From Syngnathus acus (Eukaryota; Chordata; Actinopteri; Syngnathiformes; Syngnathidae), in contig NC_051106.1 in NCBI RefSeq assembly GCF_901709675.1, positions 805,501-869,500 of the forward strand: a DNA stretch of 64,000 bases, in the 5' to 3' direction. Of this stretch, positions 11,801 through 24,000 are shown in pieces (within the stretch, counting starts at the first letter, position 1; every line of letters begins with the position of its first letter). The position numbers were made by a program, and so were the translations under genes. The notes under the pieces were generated by a model that saw only the letters and a program-made list of their open reading frames with translations, had not been told where the DNA came from and searched no databases.

Positions 11801-11928
11801 CGTGTGTGTAAGTGCGCCATCATGAACACACCTGCTTACCTGTATGGCGTCTCCTTGTACGAGATGACGGGCTGACCGTTGCTGTTGTAATAGCCCGATA
11901 ACTCCAGGCGAGAACTTTTTCTTATCAT
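8845..11928 (-). CDS. SUN-domain protein, SUN3/SPAG4 type, seven coding exons
   Basis: Coding exons are 11928-11840, 11487-11303, 10193-9936, 9654-9512, 9447-9274, 9147-9058 and 8961-8845. All have GT-AG borders and together keep one open frame of 351 codons plus TGA. The start MIRKSSRLELSGYYNSNG resembles the N-terminus of SUN1/SUN2. A hydrophobic segment follows at about 79-95 (NYLIPIFIPALWIL), then a helical stretch (93-176), then the SUN domain (about 178-347). Landmarks are YALQSAG, PGDCWAF, SISPTGDIPHAPKKF and NWGDPTYTCLYSFRVHG. Cys235 and Cys339 match the disulfide pair of SUN2. SUN proteins span the inner nuclear membrane and bind KASH proteins in the LINC complex. The length (351 aa) fits SUN3/SPAG4/SUN5 rather than SUN1/2. 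The last acceptor has a weak pyrimidine tract. A 21-base tandem duplication sits in the fourth exon. Confidence 0.88.
10262..11280. repeat. Degenerate minisatellite filling a SUN-gene intron
   Basis: Words such as GGACTACG, TTGGACAAGAACCTTCTCTT and GGGACTGGAACTTGCTCTC recur throughout, with a loose period of about 17-31 bases. The clearest copies are a roughly 61-base unit at about 10265 and 10326 and a 32-base unit at about 10440 and 10472. The array fills nearly all of the second SUN intron (10194-11302). Confidence 0.7.
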
Positions 11929-13225
11929 GGCTGCCGGACACAATGGGGGGGTTAGATTTGGAAAGGAGGAGGAGGCAGCGACCACTATTGATGCTTATTT
12001 TGTTGTTTTTCTTCAGTGAAAAAAAAATAATCTGTTGGCTAGACAAAGCAAGGACGTCGATTGTGCACATTCAAATCATGTTTCGTCGACGTGAATATGA
12101 ATAAAATCATGTCATGTTGATCAAACCCAATTGGAATGTGAATGCGTGCAGCCAATGTCTATTTTGTTTTGAACGTTACGGAAGTTCCCAACTAAGTAGA
12201 AAAGGTTGTGGCGCAAATCTCGACAGTGGGCACCAACTGGCGTATTTTAACCACTTTTCAATTGTCAACTTTCGGAATATTTGTCACATGCAGGAAAATG
12301 ATGCTGACTTGCATTGACAAGACCTGATAATGCTTGTCTCAAGCTTTGAAATGTTACTCGCATACCGCCATGCTACAAGCTGCAGAATGAGATGGCCCGG
12401 GACCATGAAGAGGTTTCAAGACATATTGAAGAATGTCAACGTTTAAGTTGGCTGCAAGTGCACATGGACAACCGAGCTGAGCGCACTGGTCAGACATTTG
12501 GAGCAAATCCTCAACTACTTTGCCACAAATTGGTCAATTGGTGTATTGAGTTGATTGCAAACCGCAGGCGTGACGTCAGCCATAGTCCCGCCCCTTCCCG
12601 CAGCCAATAAATCAAACCTTTCCAGTTGCCTTTTTCGGTAACTGAGTTTGGACTTTCTACTCACATTTGCACTTGTTGATTCCCACCGTCTTCTTGTCGG
12701 TGTCATGTGAGTCGATTGATGTGTTGTTAGATTCCCGTGGCGTGCGTAACGTGACTCGTGAGCTTTGCCAATTTACTGCCTTGGGCGTCTAATCGGGAGG
12801 GGCTGCCATTTTGTACCGGTCACCTGGGAGAAGCTCTTCGTCGTAGCGCGTGCGCGCTACAAAGGCCGCCGCCGCCGCCTCAGCAGTCGCCACCTCACCT
12901 ACCGTGCGTCGTTGACGTCATGGCGCGTCACCGCCAGCTGACGGCCCTGTGAAACGTGACGTCGCACTTTGGCTCAAGGCGCGCAAGAGAGTGCACGTGC
13001 AGGCGAGGAGCAGTAGGCTGGTGTAAACTTCGAAAAGGAAGACAAAAATACTTTGCAGTCAAAGGCAAAACAAGTTTTGGCTTTTGCAAAGGAAGGAACA
13101 GTTTTGGTTTGAAAAAAAAATAATCAGTGCATTTAAAAATATATATATAGTATTTCCTTGGCGGCTCTAATTTTTATTTGAACACCATTTACCGTGGAAA
13201 CTTATCAGCTGTCGACTGACTGAAC
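11929..13225. other. Gene-free stretch upstream of the SUN gene
   Basis: No coding region is supported. The first part should hold the SUN 5' UTR and promoter. A GC-rich patch with short CCGCCG repeats lies at about 12830-13000, and A-rich DNA follows to 13150. Confidence 0.4.
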
Positions 13226-13764
13226 TCTAACCCAGGGGTGGGCAAACCTTTTGACTGGTGGGCCGAATTTGGTTCTAAATTTAGACCGGGGAGCCGAACC
13301 AGGAGCAGATGGATGTAGTGTTTGTGTCAAGTAATAGAAAGGACATGTAAAGGTCATTGCATAAAAGGTTTGTACTTTTAGGAGGTAGTAAAGCATGGAT
13401 GTTCAAAAAAAGCTTTTTGAAAACAAATGCATTTATTAACAGCATTAAAAAAAATCACCAAAAAATTACTATCAGCGATTCTCATTATATACGACACTGT
13501 TATTATGAATAATAGTTTCCATCACTTCAGTGCCTGCAGGTCAGATTTATGAAATATGTTTATCTAATGAGGCGAAATCACATCAAACGGCAAACATTCT
13601 GACCAAATACATCATCTTGAAGAATCAGTGAAAGAATACATCAAAATAAAGTAATAAAGAAATCAATAGTATTGTTGGTCTCCCTTTTTTGCAAGTGCAT
13701 CATGGTCTGGAGTAAAATTTGTTGTGGTAATTCTTAGGATATAGAGCCGAGGTGTCGGTCCGTT

Positions 13765-13845
13765 AACCTAGATCTGTGACGGGCTTTGTTGACGTTCATG
13801 TGGCTGAACGGCTGCTCACACACGTAGGTCGAGCCAGATTGTCCA
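13765..13845 (-). pseudogene. hAT transposase C-terminal dimerisation relic
   Basis: The - strand encodes GSTYVCEQPFSHMNVNKARH, the conserved C-terminal signature of hAT transposases and of host genes derived from them (normally close to STYLCEQ-F-x-M-x-x-x-K-S-x-x-R-x-R-L). Only this piece is readable. It lies inside the decayed hAT element and supports that assignment. Confidence 0.6.
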
Positions 13846-14244
13846 CTCTTTTTTTAAACACTCGGCACTCAGTGTCCACCTTTCTTTTCCTCGGGCCACT
13901 CATTTTAATGGAAGGGTTCCAGGGGAAGGTTTGTGGGTGGCATTAGCGTAAAACTGTATCTGAAAGCTCAGCGCACGAATTACGAGAATGCTGACGTCAC
14001 AGCCCACACTCGAAATTCAGCACCGATGGTAATAGAGCGCGGAGTGCGCCGGGTCCGTACTACTTACAGGACTGTCTCAGAAAATTAGAATATTGTGATA
14101 AAGTTCTTTATTTTCTGTAATGTAATTAAAAAAACAAAAATGTCATAAATTCTGGATTCATTACAAATCAACTGAAATATTGCTAGCCTTTTATTATTTT
14201 AATATTGCTGATTATGGCTTACAGCTTAAGAAAACTCAAAAATC

Positions 14245-15296
14245 CTATCTCAAAAAATTAGAATATTTCCTCAGACCAAGTAAAAAAAAAGATTGATAAC
14301 AGCAAAACAAAATCAAACATTTGAAAATGTCCATTAATGCACTCTCGGTTGGGAATCCTTTTGCACGGATTACTGCATCAGTGCAGCGTGGCATGGAGGC
14401 AATCAGCCTGTGGCATTGCTGAGGTGTTATGGATGCCCAGGATGCTTCAATAGTGGCCTTTAGCTCATTTGCATTGTTGGATCTGGTGTCTTTCAGCTTC
14501 TTCGTCACAATACCCCACACATTCTCTATGGGGTTCAGGTCAGGGGAATTGGCAGGCCAATCGAGGACAGTAATGTCATTTACTGGTGGTTTTGGCACTG
14601 TGGGCAGGTGCCAGATCATGCTGGAAAATAAAATCATCATCTCCATAGAGCTTTTCAGCAGACGGAAGCATGTAGTGCTCTAAAATCTGCATTTACTCTG
14701 GACTTGATGAAACACAGTGGACCAACACCAGCAGCTGACATGGCTCCCCAAACCATCGCTGACTGTGGGAACTTCACACTAGATTTCAAGTAACTTGGAT
14801 TTTGCTCCTCTCCAGCCTTTCTCCAGACTCTGGCGCCTTGACTTCCAAATGAAATGCAAAACTTGTTTTCGTCTGAAAAGAGGACTTTGGACCACTCTGC
14901 AACTGTCTAGTGCTTCTTTTCCATAGCCCAAGTCAAACGCTTCAGAAGTGGCTTGACCATGGGAATACGGCTATTGTAGCCCATTTCCCGGACACGTCTG
15001 TGAACAGTGGCTTTTGATACCTGGACTCCAGCTTCAGTCCACTGTCTTTGAAGCTCCCCCAAATTCTGCAAGCGACTCTTCTTCACAATGCTGTTAAGGC
15101 TGCGTTCATCTCTCTTGGTTGTGCGGCGTTTCCTGCCACATTTCCCCCTCCCAACAGACTTTTTGTGGATGTGCTTTGAAACTGCACTCTGTGAACAGCT
15201 TGCTCTTTGAGAAATTTCTTTTTGTGTCTTACCCTCCTGATGGAGGGTGTCAATGATGGTCCTCTGGACAGCAGTCAGATCAGCAGTCTTCCCCAT
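14245..15296 (-). pseudogene. Tc1 transposase, interrupted
   Basis: The N-terminal piece (15296-14907, 129 codons) starts MGKTADLTAVQRTIIDTLHQ. It holds the paired-like helix-turn-helix (EISQRASCSQSAVSKHI), then GRKRRTTKRD and the second DNA-binding helix region ending at a stop after MEKKH. The catalytic part follows in broken frames: SDENKF supplies the first Asp (about 14870), and LDWPANSPDLNPIENVWG (about 14515-14570) supplies the second Asp and the Glu of the DDE triad. Stop codons and a frameshift between them make it non-functional. Confidence 0.85.
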
Positions 15297-15410
15297 ACTT
15301 GTGATTTAGTTTACTGAACCAAGCTGAGTGTTTTTCAAGGCTCAGGAAACCCTTGCAGGTGTTTCGAGTTAATTAGACGATTCAAGTGATTAGTTGAATA
15401 CCCTACTTAG

Positions 15411-16035
15411 TAGGGGTGTCCAAACTACGGCCCACGGGCCAACTGCGGCCCGCGGTCCAGTTTTTATTGGCCCGCAGCAAAGAAGAAGTACTGGGCAGGC
15501 TAACGAGTTAGCGGAAAGATGCTAATTCGCGATCGTGCTAACACGCGCAAACGGACCTCTAAAGGAAATTAAACAAACATTTGGGGCAATACTACATTGT
15601 CCTAAAGGTCAGACACATGTGATCATTCATTTCTCTTGTTAGGAGACACACTTACATCGCCAATGACTCCTGTACCACTGTAACCGACATATGTACGAGA
15701 ACGTAAAAAAGGAAGTGGTATCGCCTGAAAACGGCCTTCAAAATAAATCATTTAAGGTATTTCATACAGTTTGTTCAATGTTATCTGACTCTTCAGATAT
15801 GAATGAAAGGCAGAATTTGTGTTTTTAGAGTTGTTCACATCTGCCTGAGTGACTCATATTTGGTTATTTTGTCATTTGAAAAAAAAAGACAATTGTGACA
15901 ATGAAATTTGTTTTATAACAGTGTGTATTTGCATGACATTTTTGTAGTTAAAAAATGTCCTAAAAAACTATTGTCCCCCGGGCCCCTTCACTTTATCAAA
16001 TCTGGCCCTCCTTGCAAAAAGTTTGGACACCCCTG
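15411..16035. mobile_element. hAT MITE inside the Tc1 element
   Basis: The ends TAGGGGTGTCCAAAC and GTTTGGACACCCCTG are inverse apart from the first base. Flanking CCCTACTTAG and CCCTACTAG look like an 8-bp target duplication with one indel. A fragment of the same family is at 140-207. It codes for nothing. Confidence 0.75.
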
Positions 16036-16404
16036 CCCTACTAGTATACCTTTTCATGATATTCTAATATTTTGAGATAGGATATTTGAGTTTTCTTAAG
16101 CTGTATGCCATAATCAGCAATATTAAAATAATAAAAGGCTTGCAATATTTCAGTTGGTTTGCAATATTTCAGTTGATTTGTAATGAATCCAGAATGTATG
16201 ACATTTTTGTTTTTTTAATTGTATTACAGAAAATAAAGAATTTTATCACAATATTCTAATTTTCTGAGACAGTCCTGTAGTACGTACACGCACTTGTGAG
16301 TGTGCACCGAGCTTTCTGACACGGCTTCCAGGAGTAAATGCGCGGGCGGGCGCTTCCCTATCTATTGGGGAAACATAGTAATTGCAGGGAAAATGACCAA
16401 AACA

Positions 16405-16605
16405 AAAGTTCCATCCATCCATTTTCCGAACCGCTTAGTCCCCACGGGGGTCGCGGGCGTGCTGGAGCCTATCCCAGCCGTCATCGGGCAGTAGGCGGGG
16501 GACACCCTGAACCGATTGCCAGCCAATCGCAGGGCACACAGAGACAAACAACCATTTGCACTCGCACTCACACCTAGGGACAATTTGGAGTCTTCAATCG
16601 GCCTA
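16405..16605. repeat. Dispersed fish repeat (CATCCATCCATTTTC type)
   Basis: The sequence begins CATCCATCCATTTTCCGAAC and runs through CTGGAGCCTATCCCAGC and CACACCTAGGGACAATTTG. I recognise these words as a very common repeat of percomorph fishes. A shorter copy is at 35795-35850. The family name is not certain. Confidence 0.65.
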
Positions 16606-16709
16606 CAAAAAAAAAGTTTTATAATACAATTTATTCAGGTTTGGCGGGCCGGGATAAACGGCACCGTGGGCCGGATGTGGCCCGCGGGCCGTAGTTTGCC
16701 CATGTCTAG

Positions 16710-17390
16710 GTTAGTAACTAGCCTCAACCATACGCTTTCTGCTGGGTACATGTGGTACTGCACCCATCCCACTCATTTCTATGTGGAGAACGAGATGCTC
16801 AGAATCAACGTCGGCTCCCCCATTTTCAGGACCCTTGAACGCGTTGAGCGAGCTGGCTCGAGTGGCTCAACAACCCTCTTTTCACCCAGAATGAACGTCA
16901 AAATGGCCATTTCAACCACTTCCGTTAAACCGTTCAGTTAGCTTATCCCAACTGACTGAGGGGTAAAAGTTCTAAATGTTTGATGTTTTAAAGTGTTTAA
17001 AACGTAAGCGTGACGTCATAGGATGGTGCATTATTAAAACCGGCAAAGAAATACCTTAAAGAATAGTTGAGGAAAATGGCGATTGTAATCCGTGTGGGCG
17101 GAGTCAAACATTTCAGCCCACCCCAAATTGAGCCAGCCAGGGCTTCTCGCCTCATTCTGCAAAACAAAACGCAGCCTCCATTTCATCTAATCGTTTTTTT
17201 TCTGGTGTGGCAGCAATTAGTGTTCACTAAAAATATTCTAGAAATGTCGACATTGAAGTCAAAGTTGAGAGCTGTTGCTCCTCCCTAGAGTTGCTAAATG
17301 GTGAAACACCCTCATGCAAGTGGCGCCCCACCATTTGAGATTTGTTGTTGGTGAAGGCTTTTCGGAAGGCGTCCCAAAGGGATGACATTG
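16710..17390. other. Spacer left of mdga2, nothing recognised
   Basis: I see no coding region, repeat array or RNA gene here beyond the end of the decayed hAT element. It lies downstream of the candidate mdga2 polyadenylation site. Confidence 0.4.
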
Positions 17391-17412
17391 CCTCAACTTG
17401 ACAAAAATCACT

Positions 17413-17418
17413 TTTATT
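17413..17418 (-). terminator. Candidate polyadenylation signal of mdga2
   Basis: The - strand reads AATAAA here, 593 bases after the mdga2 stop codon. The 3' UTR would then cover about 17395-18010 and include a TG microsatellite at 17841-17886. Confidence 0.45.
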
Positions 17419-17840
17419 GTCTCCAGTCCAACACTTTGTCAAACATGCTGAAGGAAGGAAAAAGTCACCAAAAGCGAGCGGTCCTCACCGATATCATCAT
17501 CGCTTTGCAATTTCGTGCCCAGAAAGCAAGTCAATGTTTCTTTGCCCCTGGCACGGCTGATAAGGGGGGAAAAAAGTTTCAAGCTTTTGTCTTTGTTGTG
17601 CTTGTTTGAAAAATAAATTCCACATTGTGGACTTTATGGCGACAGCGAGGCGTCAACCAAGTCTCGTTTTCGCAACTGTCCCTTTTCCGCCGTTCCCGCT
17701 CCTCAGGTTGCCGTGAGGCCGGCAAAATCCCGCTTGGTCTCAAGGCACTTGAGTGTCATGGCGGATGCACCCCGAAGCAACAAAAATGCGCCCAACCCCC
17801 AAAATTAGGTGTGTGCGTATGTTCTCAAGAGTGTGTTCTC

Positions 17841-17872
<32 letters not shown>

Positions 17873-17886
17873 GTGCGTGTGTTAGT
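17841..17886. repeat. (TG)n microsatellite
   Basis: A nearly pure GT run with a few GC interruptions, within the presumed mdga2 3' UTR. Confidence 0.85.
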
Positions 17887-18010
17887 GTGTTTCTGGGTCG
17901 AGGGGTCAGCGGGGTCACAGTAATAACTGGAAAAGAATGCTAAGCTAAGAGCCGTCAATGTTCAGAATGCGGGGGCCAGCGCGCAGGCGGGGCTAAACGT
18001 GGTGGCGATG

Positions 18011-21000
18011 TCACCTCTGTCGGCCAAGTAGGATCAAGCTTAGGGTGACGTGCGGCAGCCAGTCGCCAGGACGGCGGGGCAGGGCCAGCGAGATCAGGTC
18101 TGAAAGAGGAGAGAGCAGGAGAGCGGGATCTCATTGGCATCGTCACAAGTATATGTTCACAATTCAAACAAAGCACAGTGAAGTCGGTCTGCTCAACCCC
18201 ACGGAATCAGCAGGCGGCGCTCTCGCTTACTGTTGGATGGCGGGTCTTGGCATGGGCCTTCCTGGATGGTGATGTCGTCGACGGCAATGTCGCCCTCAAT
18301 TCCGGAGCCGCGCACCCCTTCCAGCACCACCTGAAATAATTCAACCATTCAAAAGAATTGAAACCGTGTTCTGATATCAATGATGATTTGGTTCAACGTA
18401 TCAATAACACACAAATGTGGTGTACCAAAAGCAACTTCTACTGGTGTCCATAAAGCGCGGCCACATCGATTTGACACGATTGGAATTTTGCCATCTCTTT
18501 TGCTTCTACTTTTCCTCCTCAGACTGAAGATGGCTCGTCGAGAGCAGAACATATCGAAGAATGCGTTTTTTTTTTTTAGCAGGTGGCCAAACTTTATGGA
18601 GTGCCTGTACATCAAATGTTGAACGCTTTAGTTGGATCAATTACCTTTTTAAGTGACAACAGATTACTATTATTGAATGACTACTACTCAACTTTGACTA
18701 TTATTGAATACCTGGAAATCGGCGTCGGGGTGAATGTCGATGGCCGCGCGGCGCCATCGGTCGCCTTGGTTACCCTTCAGACTCCACACCGGCGTCTCCG
18801 ACACCCCTTTCTGCCGCAAGGAGACGCTCAGCGAGCCTACGTTCAACAGGGGAAGTTGAGGCGAGCTCGGGGCGACGGCACGCCGAGCGACACCGCGCTC
18901 ACTCACCGATGTGCTTGCCGTACATGTGGTAGTGGAAGGCCAGGCAGTAGGTGGCGCCACTTTTGGAGCCCGTGTTGAAGGACGGCGACAGGAGGCGGGC
19001 CTTGTCGCCCTCTGTTCTGGGTCGGGACGTCTCGATGTAAACGTAGTACCCTGCAGGACACCACCGTAGCCGCTCAACTTTTTTTCTCAACAAAAACGGG
19101 ATTGTTCGTCAAGACAGGAAGCGGATGAAATCCCCAAAGGTCCGCAAAAGTGATTTAAAGAGCAAACGGCAAAACGGGAAATGATCTGAGAAGCTCGCTG
19201 TGTGTGTACGTTTGGGAGCGATTACTTGAGAGTACTTGTTTTGTTATGATTACGCACGTAGTCTGCCTTCACAACAAAGAGTCACACATGCACATTTGTC
19301 TTTCCTGCGCCTAACACGTACCCTCTTGAGATTGCTGAAATTGCAAATTTGGCAAAATCCAGCCCCTGAAATAGAATTAGAAATCCGGTAGAAATGTCAA
19401 TGGCGAGTGGAGCCGCCCAAAAGCTCAAAAAGACTCAGAACGTCTGCCATTTGCTTTGAAACATCCATTTTGAACATGCTCTTTCCAAATTCAGCGCCCA
19501 AAGCCAGTTTAAATTATCAACATGAACTTTGCTACACGTCAATCATGAGTAGGACAAAGAAAGTCAAGCGTTTGGCTTTGAAGCATCAATTTTCGGCACA
19601 TTTTGACCATCCCAAGATTTCGTCAATCTGCCAGCGGATTTGAAGCGGGAGTGTGTGTGAGTGAGTGACCTTGTTTGGAGCCACGACGGTCGGCGCTGGG
19701 TCCGGTGTTGGGTGTGTACTTGGTGTCGCGGGAGGCAGCGCTGTGGCGTGTCCAGTCGAAGTCGTCGCTTTTGTCCTGAGAGAAGAGACACATGGCCTCG
19801 TCCTCGAAAGCACACTGGAACGCCCCTGCGCACACGCACACAGGCACAGGGCGCACGCTCGGTATGTGATATCAAATTGATACTCTGCTCTCAACATTAG
19901 CTGGATATGGGACTAAAAACACATTTTCAATTCCTGATTGCAAACTTCTGCTCCATTAAAGTTAAATACGGCTGAACCATACTTTAAAAATCCAATCCAT
20001 TGTAAAGTTCTTCATGTTTGACATAAGCAGTTTTTTGGTGTCCCACTAGGGGACATGCACCACACGGAGACAATTTCTGCTTTGAACTTTCAATATAGCA
20101 AACGTCACGGTCAACGTGTGTTGGAGGGTGATCGTCGGATTACAAAGGAGTACTCACTGAGGTGTGGATTCACGGGCGCTGCGGAGGGAACGCGACACCA
20201 GTTAGATGGGTGCACATGTGCAGTGCAGGCTGCGCTCGGCTGCGCGCGGCGGCCACGCCGGGAAGTACCGCTGTAGGCGATGACGCGCTCGGTGGGGTCG
20301 CCCTCGCCGTAACGCGTGATGGGCGTCAGGCGCACCAGGTAGGACTCGGGCTTGACCAGCTCCGTCAGGTTGTGGGTCAGCAGCTGGCCCTTGTGGATGT
20401 TGACCTCCATGGGGATCTGCTGCTCCCACAAGCGGCCCTCCCCCACCTGACACATGCATGTGTGTGCGCGTTCACTCGGCTTAGCACGCAACCACGGCAC
20501 TTGGAGCGGCGTCCCTTTGTGGCTCACCTGGCGGATGCCCAGCCTGTAGGCTAGGATGCGGTCTACACCGGCGGGCTCCATTTGGGTCCACTGCAGTGTG
20601 AATCCATATGTGCGGGGCCGGTTCTGCCACAGGGCACCGGGCGTATCATAGTAGAACTCGGGAGGGTACGCCTTCCCTGGCGGAGGTACAACGCAGCCGC
20701 TCAAAGTGGAGAGAGCTTGACATCAAGCGTGTGTGTGGGTGTTGTGAGAAAGGGAGAGTATTCAAGTCCAAAGAAGAAGCGTGACAACTGGCTGACTCAG
20801 CTCTCGCACATGTTAAGTCCCAACGTGACAAACGGGAAGGAGCGATGAGCAAGCTAAATCAGAGCAGAAAATGTCCCGTCATGCATCGGCATGCGCCGCC
20901 GCGACTAACCCGTGACCAGGAAGGTGCATCTGCCTGCTCCGGCCTCGTTGCTGATGTCGCACGTGTACTCTCCGTAGCCTTCGCGGTTGAGCGCTCGCAC

Positions 21001-24000
21001 CTGGTAGCGCGTCTCGTCGCGCATCTCGTCAAACTGGCCCACAGTCAGGAGTCGGGAGCCCAGCTTCCACTCATAGCGCAGTGGCCGGGCCGGGTGGGCA
21101 CGCAGCAGTCGGCACGTCAGAGGGAAAGCCCGACCCAGAGCCTGGCGCACCTCCGACAACACCGGCTCCACCACCGGTGGGACTGCAAAAGGAACTGGGA
21201 GTCAAAAGTGGCGCGCCGTTACGCATAGGGCCCGACCAATATGGCATTTTAGAGGCCCGTCTCCAGGGCTGGAGGGGACTGGGGGGCCTTGTGAACAAAA
21301 TTTTCAAAGCGCAAATGTTGGCCGGGCACAGGTGTCGGTGCGCGCTACCCACACTGCACCACCAGCTGTATGAGGGCCTGTCGAGGTTTGACGTTAAAGC
21401 CGTTGTACTGGCTGGTCTGGCAGCGGTAGGTCCCACCCATCTCCCGCGTCACGTTGGCCAGCCTCAGCATGCCATCGTGGCTCTCCGTCTGGGCGGCTGC
21501 CTCGGCCGGCGGGTGCGCCTCAGGCGCCGCAGGACCGTCCTCCACGCGAGACCACAGAATGACAGGTTTGGGTTTGCCTGACACCAAACACTGCAGCTCC
21601 ACCGCGTCGCCTTCCTGCGTGATGATGCGTGAGCGCCCCCTGGGCACCGTCAACTCTGGGGGAACTGCGACCGCACACCCAAGGTTCCGTTCATCAAGTT
21701 GAGCTGAGTGAGCCGAGCGCCGAGTCCCCCTCACCTCCCTCACCTGTCGTGGATGAGATGTTGACATCGATACTAATTTCGGGACTTTCCCCGTCCCTGA
21801 GCGAGGCCACGCAGGTGTACGTTCCAAAATCGGTGAACTTGAGGTCGATGATGTCCAGGTTGGTGACGCCCGGCGACATTTGCACGTCTGAGTGCGTGAT
21901 GACCATTCGCTCGGAGCTGCGCAGCGGCCGACCGTTCTTGAGCCAGCCGAATTGCAGCTCCTCGGAGGGCGTGGCCTCCACCTCGCAGCTGATCTTCACC
22001 TCACGCCCGATCTGAATGTGGTCATCGTCATGGTATGGGTCCGGAGTGATCCAGAAACGAGCCTTACGCAGACCTGACGGAGAAGCAAGCACAAACAGGA
22101 AGCGCGTCGGATCAAACAAGGAGTGTGAGAAGTGGGTGGAGTCGCAAATGGAAACTGTGCCGAGTCAGAAACGGTAAGTGGCCGAGTCTCGCATTTGCCC
22201 GGAATGATTCCTACGCCATTTCGGGCTTGGCCACACGAGAGCACACGTTTGCGTACACGGGTGCCTTTGTACATGTGTGTGCAGTGGCAGGCATCACCCG
22301 CGCCCGTATAGCGCCACCCTTCCAGCTGACCGCGGTTCAACAATGGCCTCACCTCTGACTAGGATGTTGGCCGACTTCCTGGCAGCGTTGCCCACGTGGT
22401 TGTCGGCCAGACAGCTGTAGACGCCGCCGTCGTCGACGGTGACGGAGGGGATGGTGAGCTTGCCGCCCTGGGCCCGGCTCTTCTTGGGGAGCGGCTCCCT
22501 GCCAGGACGGAGCCACCTCAGGGCGGGAGGAGGGTCTCCGCCAGACGCCACGCACACCAGCGTCGCCGTCTCGCCAGGGTTCACCACCAGCGGGTCGTCC
22601 AGGAGCAGCTTGACGGAGGGAGGGGCTGGCGCACACAAAGCACACCCACCTGCCTGCTGTCACCTCCTGATGCGCTGCCGGCATGCGTGTGTGCAAGTGC
22701 AGGCATGCGTACCCGTTCTGTTGTTGAGCCTGAAATGCGCGACCTTGTCGGCGATACCGCACACGTTCTTGACTGAGGCGATACACGTGTAGTTGGCGTA
22801 GTCCTGAGGACGGAGGTTCTTCAGCTTCAGGATCTTCGTCTCTCCCTGAAAAGCACGCACACATCGTTTGAGATGCGCGCTGGGCGGTCGGCGCGCTGGA
22901 AGAATGCTGGCGGCGCAAGCGCACCTGTGTGAAAAACGGCTCATAAATATCCACTCCGGCGTCCGCTCCCTGCGACAGGTCTTGGCGACCTCTCCTCCAG
23001 ATGTAGCGCACAGGCGGGTTGGAGGTAGCCACGCAGCGCAGGAACACCGTCCTCTCAGAGTAGAAGAGCTCCTTGGCCCCGTCGCCCACGCTTTGGTGCA
23101 CTGTGACCAGCGGCTGGTCCAGAACTGCACGGCAGAACGTGTGACCTTCAGGAACCGCTTGAGGAGTTTTCATGCGTGCATGCGTGCTCACAGTATACAT
23201 CAACCCGTATGGAGCGGATGGCGGGGGTCCCAATGCCGTTGTCGGCCTTGCAGTAGTAGCGACCCCCCTGGTTGCGGTCGATCCTTTCTATCTTTAGTGT
23301 GTCGTCGTGGGTTCGGGCGTCGCCTTGCCGTTCCAAAGTTCCGCCCGCAGTTTTGGTCCAGCGGACCTGTTCAGAAGACGGCAAGTGAGCGAGCAGCAAG
23401 TGAGCAACCGTCTCCTTTCCAAAATGTGTCATCAACAGCTACGTTTATGTGAATGTTTTGTCCACGAGGACAACTCTCGGCCGCCTCCCCCACCCCCAAA
23501 TGGACAACAATTCCCCATCCGGGCACCAGGTGAGGCATGCTGACCTGTGGTCGCGGGTGTCCGGTGACCAGGCAGACAAGTTCCAGAGTTTCTCCTTCTT
23601 TGATGGTGTAGACTCGCTCGCTGAGTCGCTCCTCCTCCACGTTGCAAGCTTGTCCCGAGTGCACGATGCGAACTGTAGGTGGCGCTGTGCACCCCCCGCC
23701 CACACACATCCCACATTTTTCTTCTTTAAAGCACAATTAGAAATGTTGCCTGTCGCTACGGCAACACAAAGCTCATGTCTTGAAAACGATCGGAATGACG
23801 TCAGGCAGTGCCGGCTCTACGCAGGGGCAAGAGGGGGCGTTGCCCCCTCAAACAGATGTCCTGCCCCCTCGAATCAAACTTTTAGAAGTGAAAAATCCGC
23901 TGATAGAAACACACGTTAATCAGCCCCCTCTCTTCTCTCATGTCGGTGCAGTGTGTGTCCTCCCTCACACAGCCTGCTGTCAGGACTCCGCGCCCCTCCG

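Larger units (their letters stand above)
14067..16277 (-). mobile_element. Tc1-type transposon with long inverted repeats
   Basis: Both ends begin CAGGACTGTCTCAGAAAATT, and the inverted repeats extend over roughly 210 bases with few differences. TA flanks both sides. Each arm repeats an inner copy of the terminal motif (TCTCAAAAAATTAGAATATT near 14250; the equivalent near 16055-16085), the IR/DR layout seen in Sleeping Beauty-like elements. The right arm also has an internal duplication of about 20 bases (CAATATTTCAGTTGGTTTG). A transposase pseudogene lies inside, and a hAT MITE is inserted at 15411. Confidence 0.9.
13228..16707. mobile_element. Decayed hAT element split by later insertions
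   Basis: The left end CAGGGGTGGGCAAAC and the right end GTTTGCCCATGTCTAG are inverse-like. Just inside both ends lie GGGCCG-rich words typical of this fish hAT group (left GTGGGCCGAATTTGG, right GTGGGCCGGATGTGG). No clean target duplication remains. A transposase relic lies at 13765-13845. A Tc1 element (14067-16277) and a fish dispersed repeat (16405-16605) were inserted later. Confidence 0.55.

Noticed and set aside
20162-20554. 130-codon + strand frame opposite mdga2
   Set aside because: It is the antisense shadow of GC-rich mdga2 exons 10-12.
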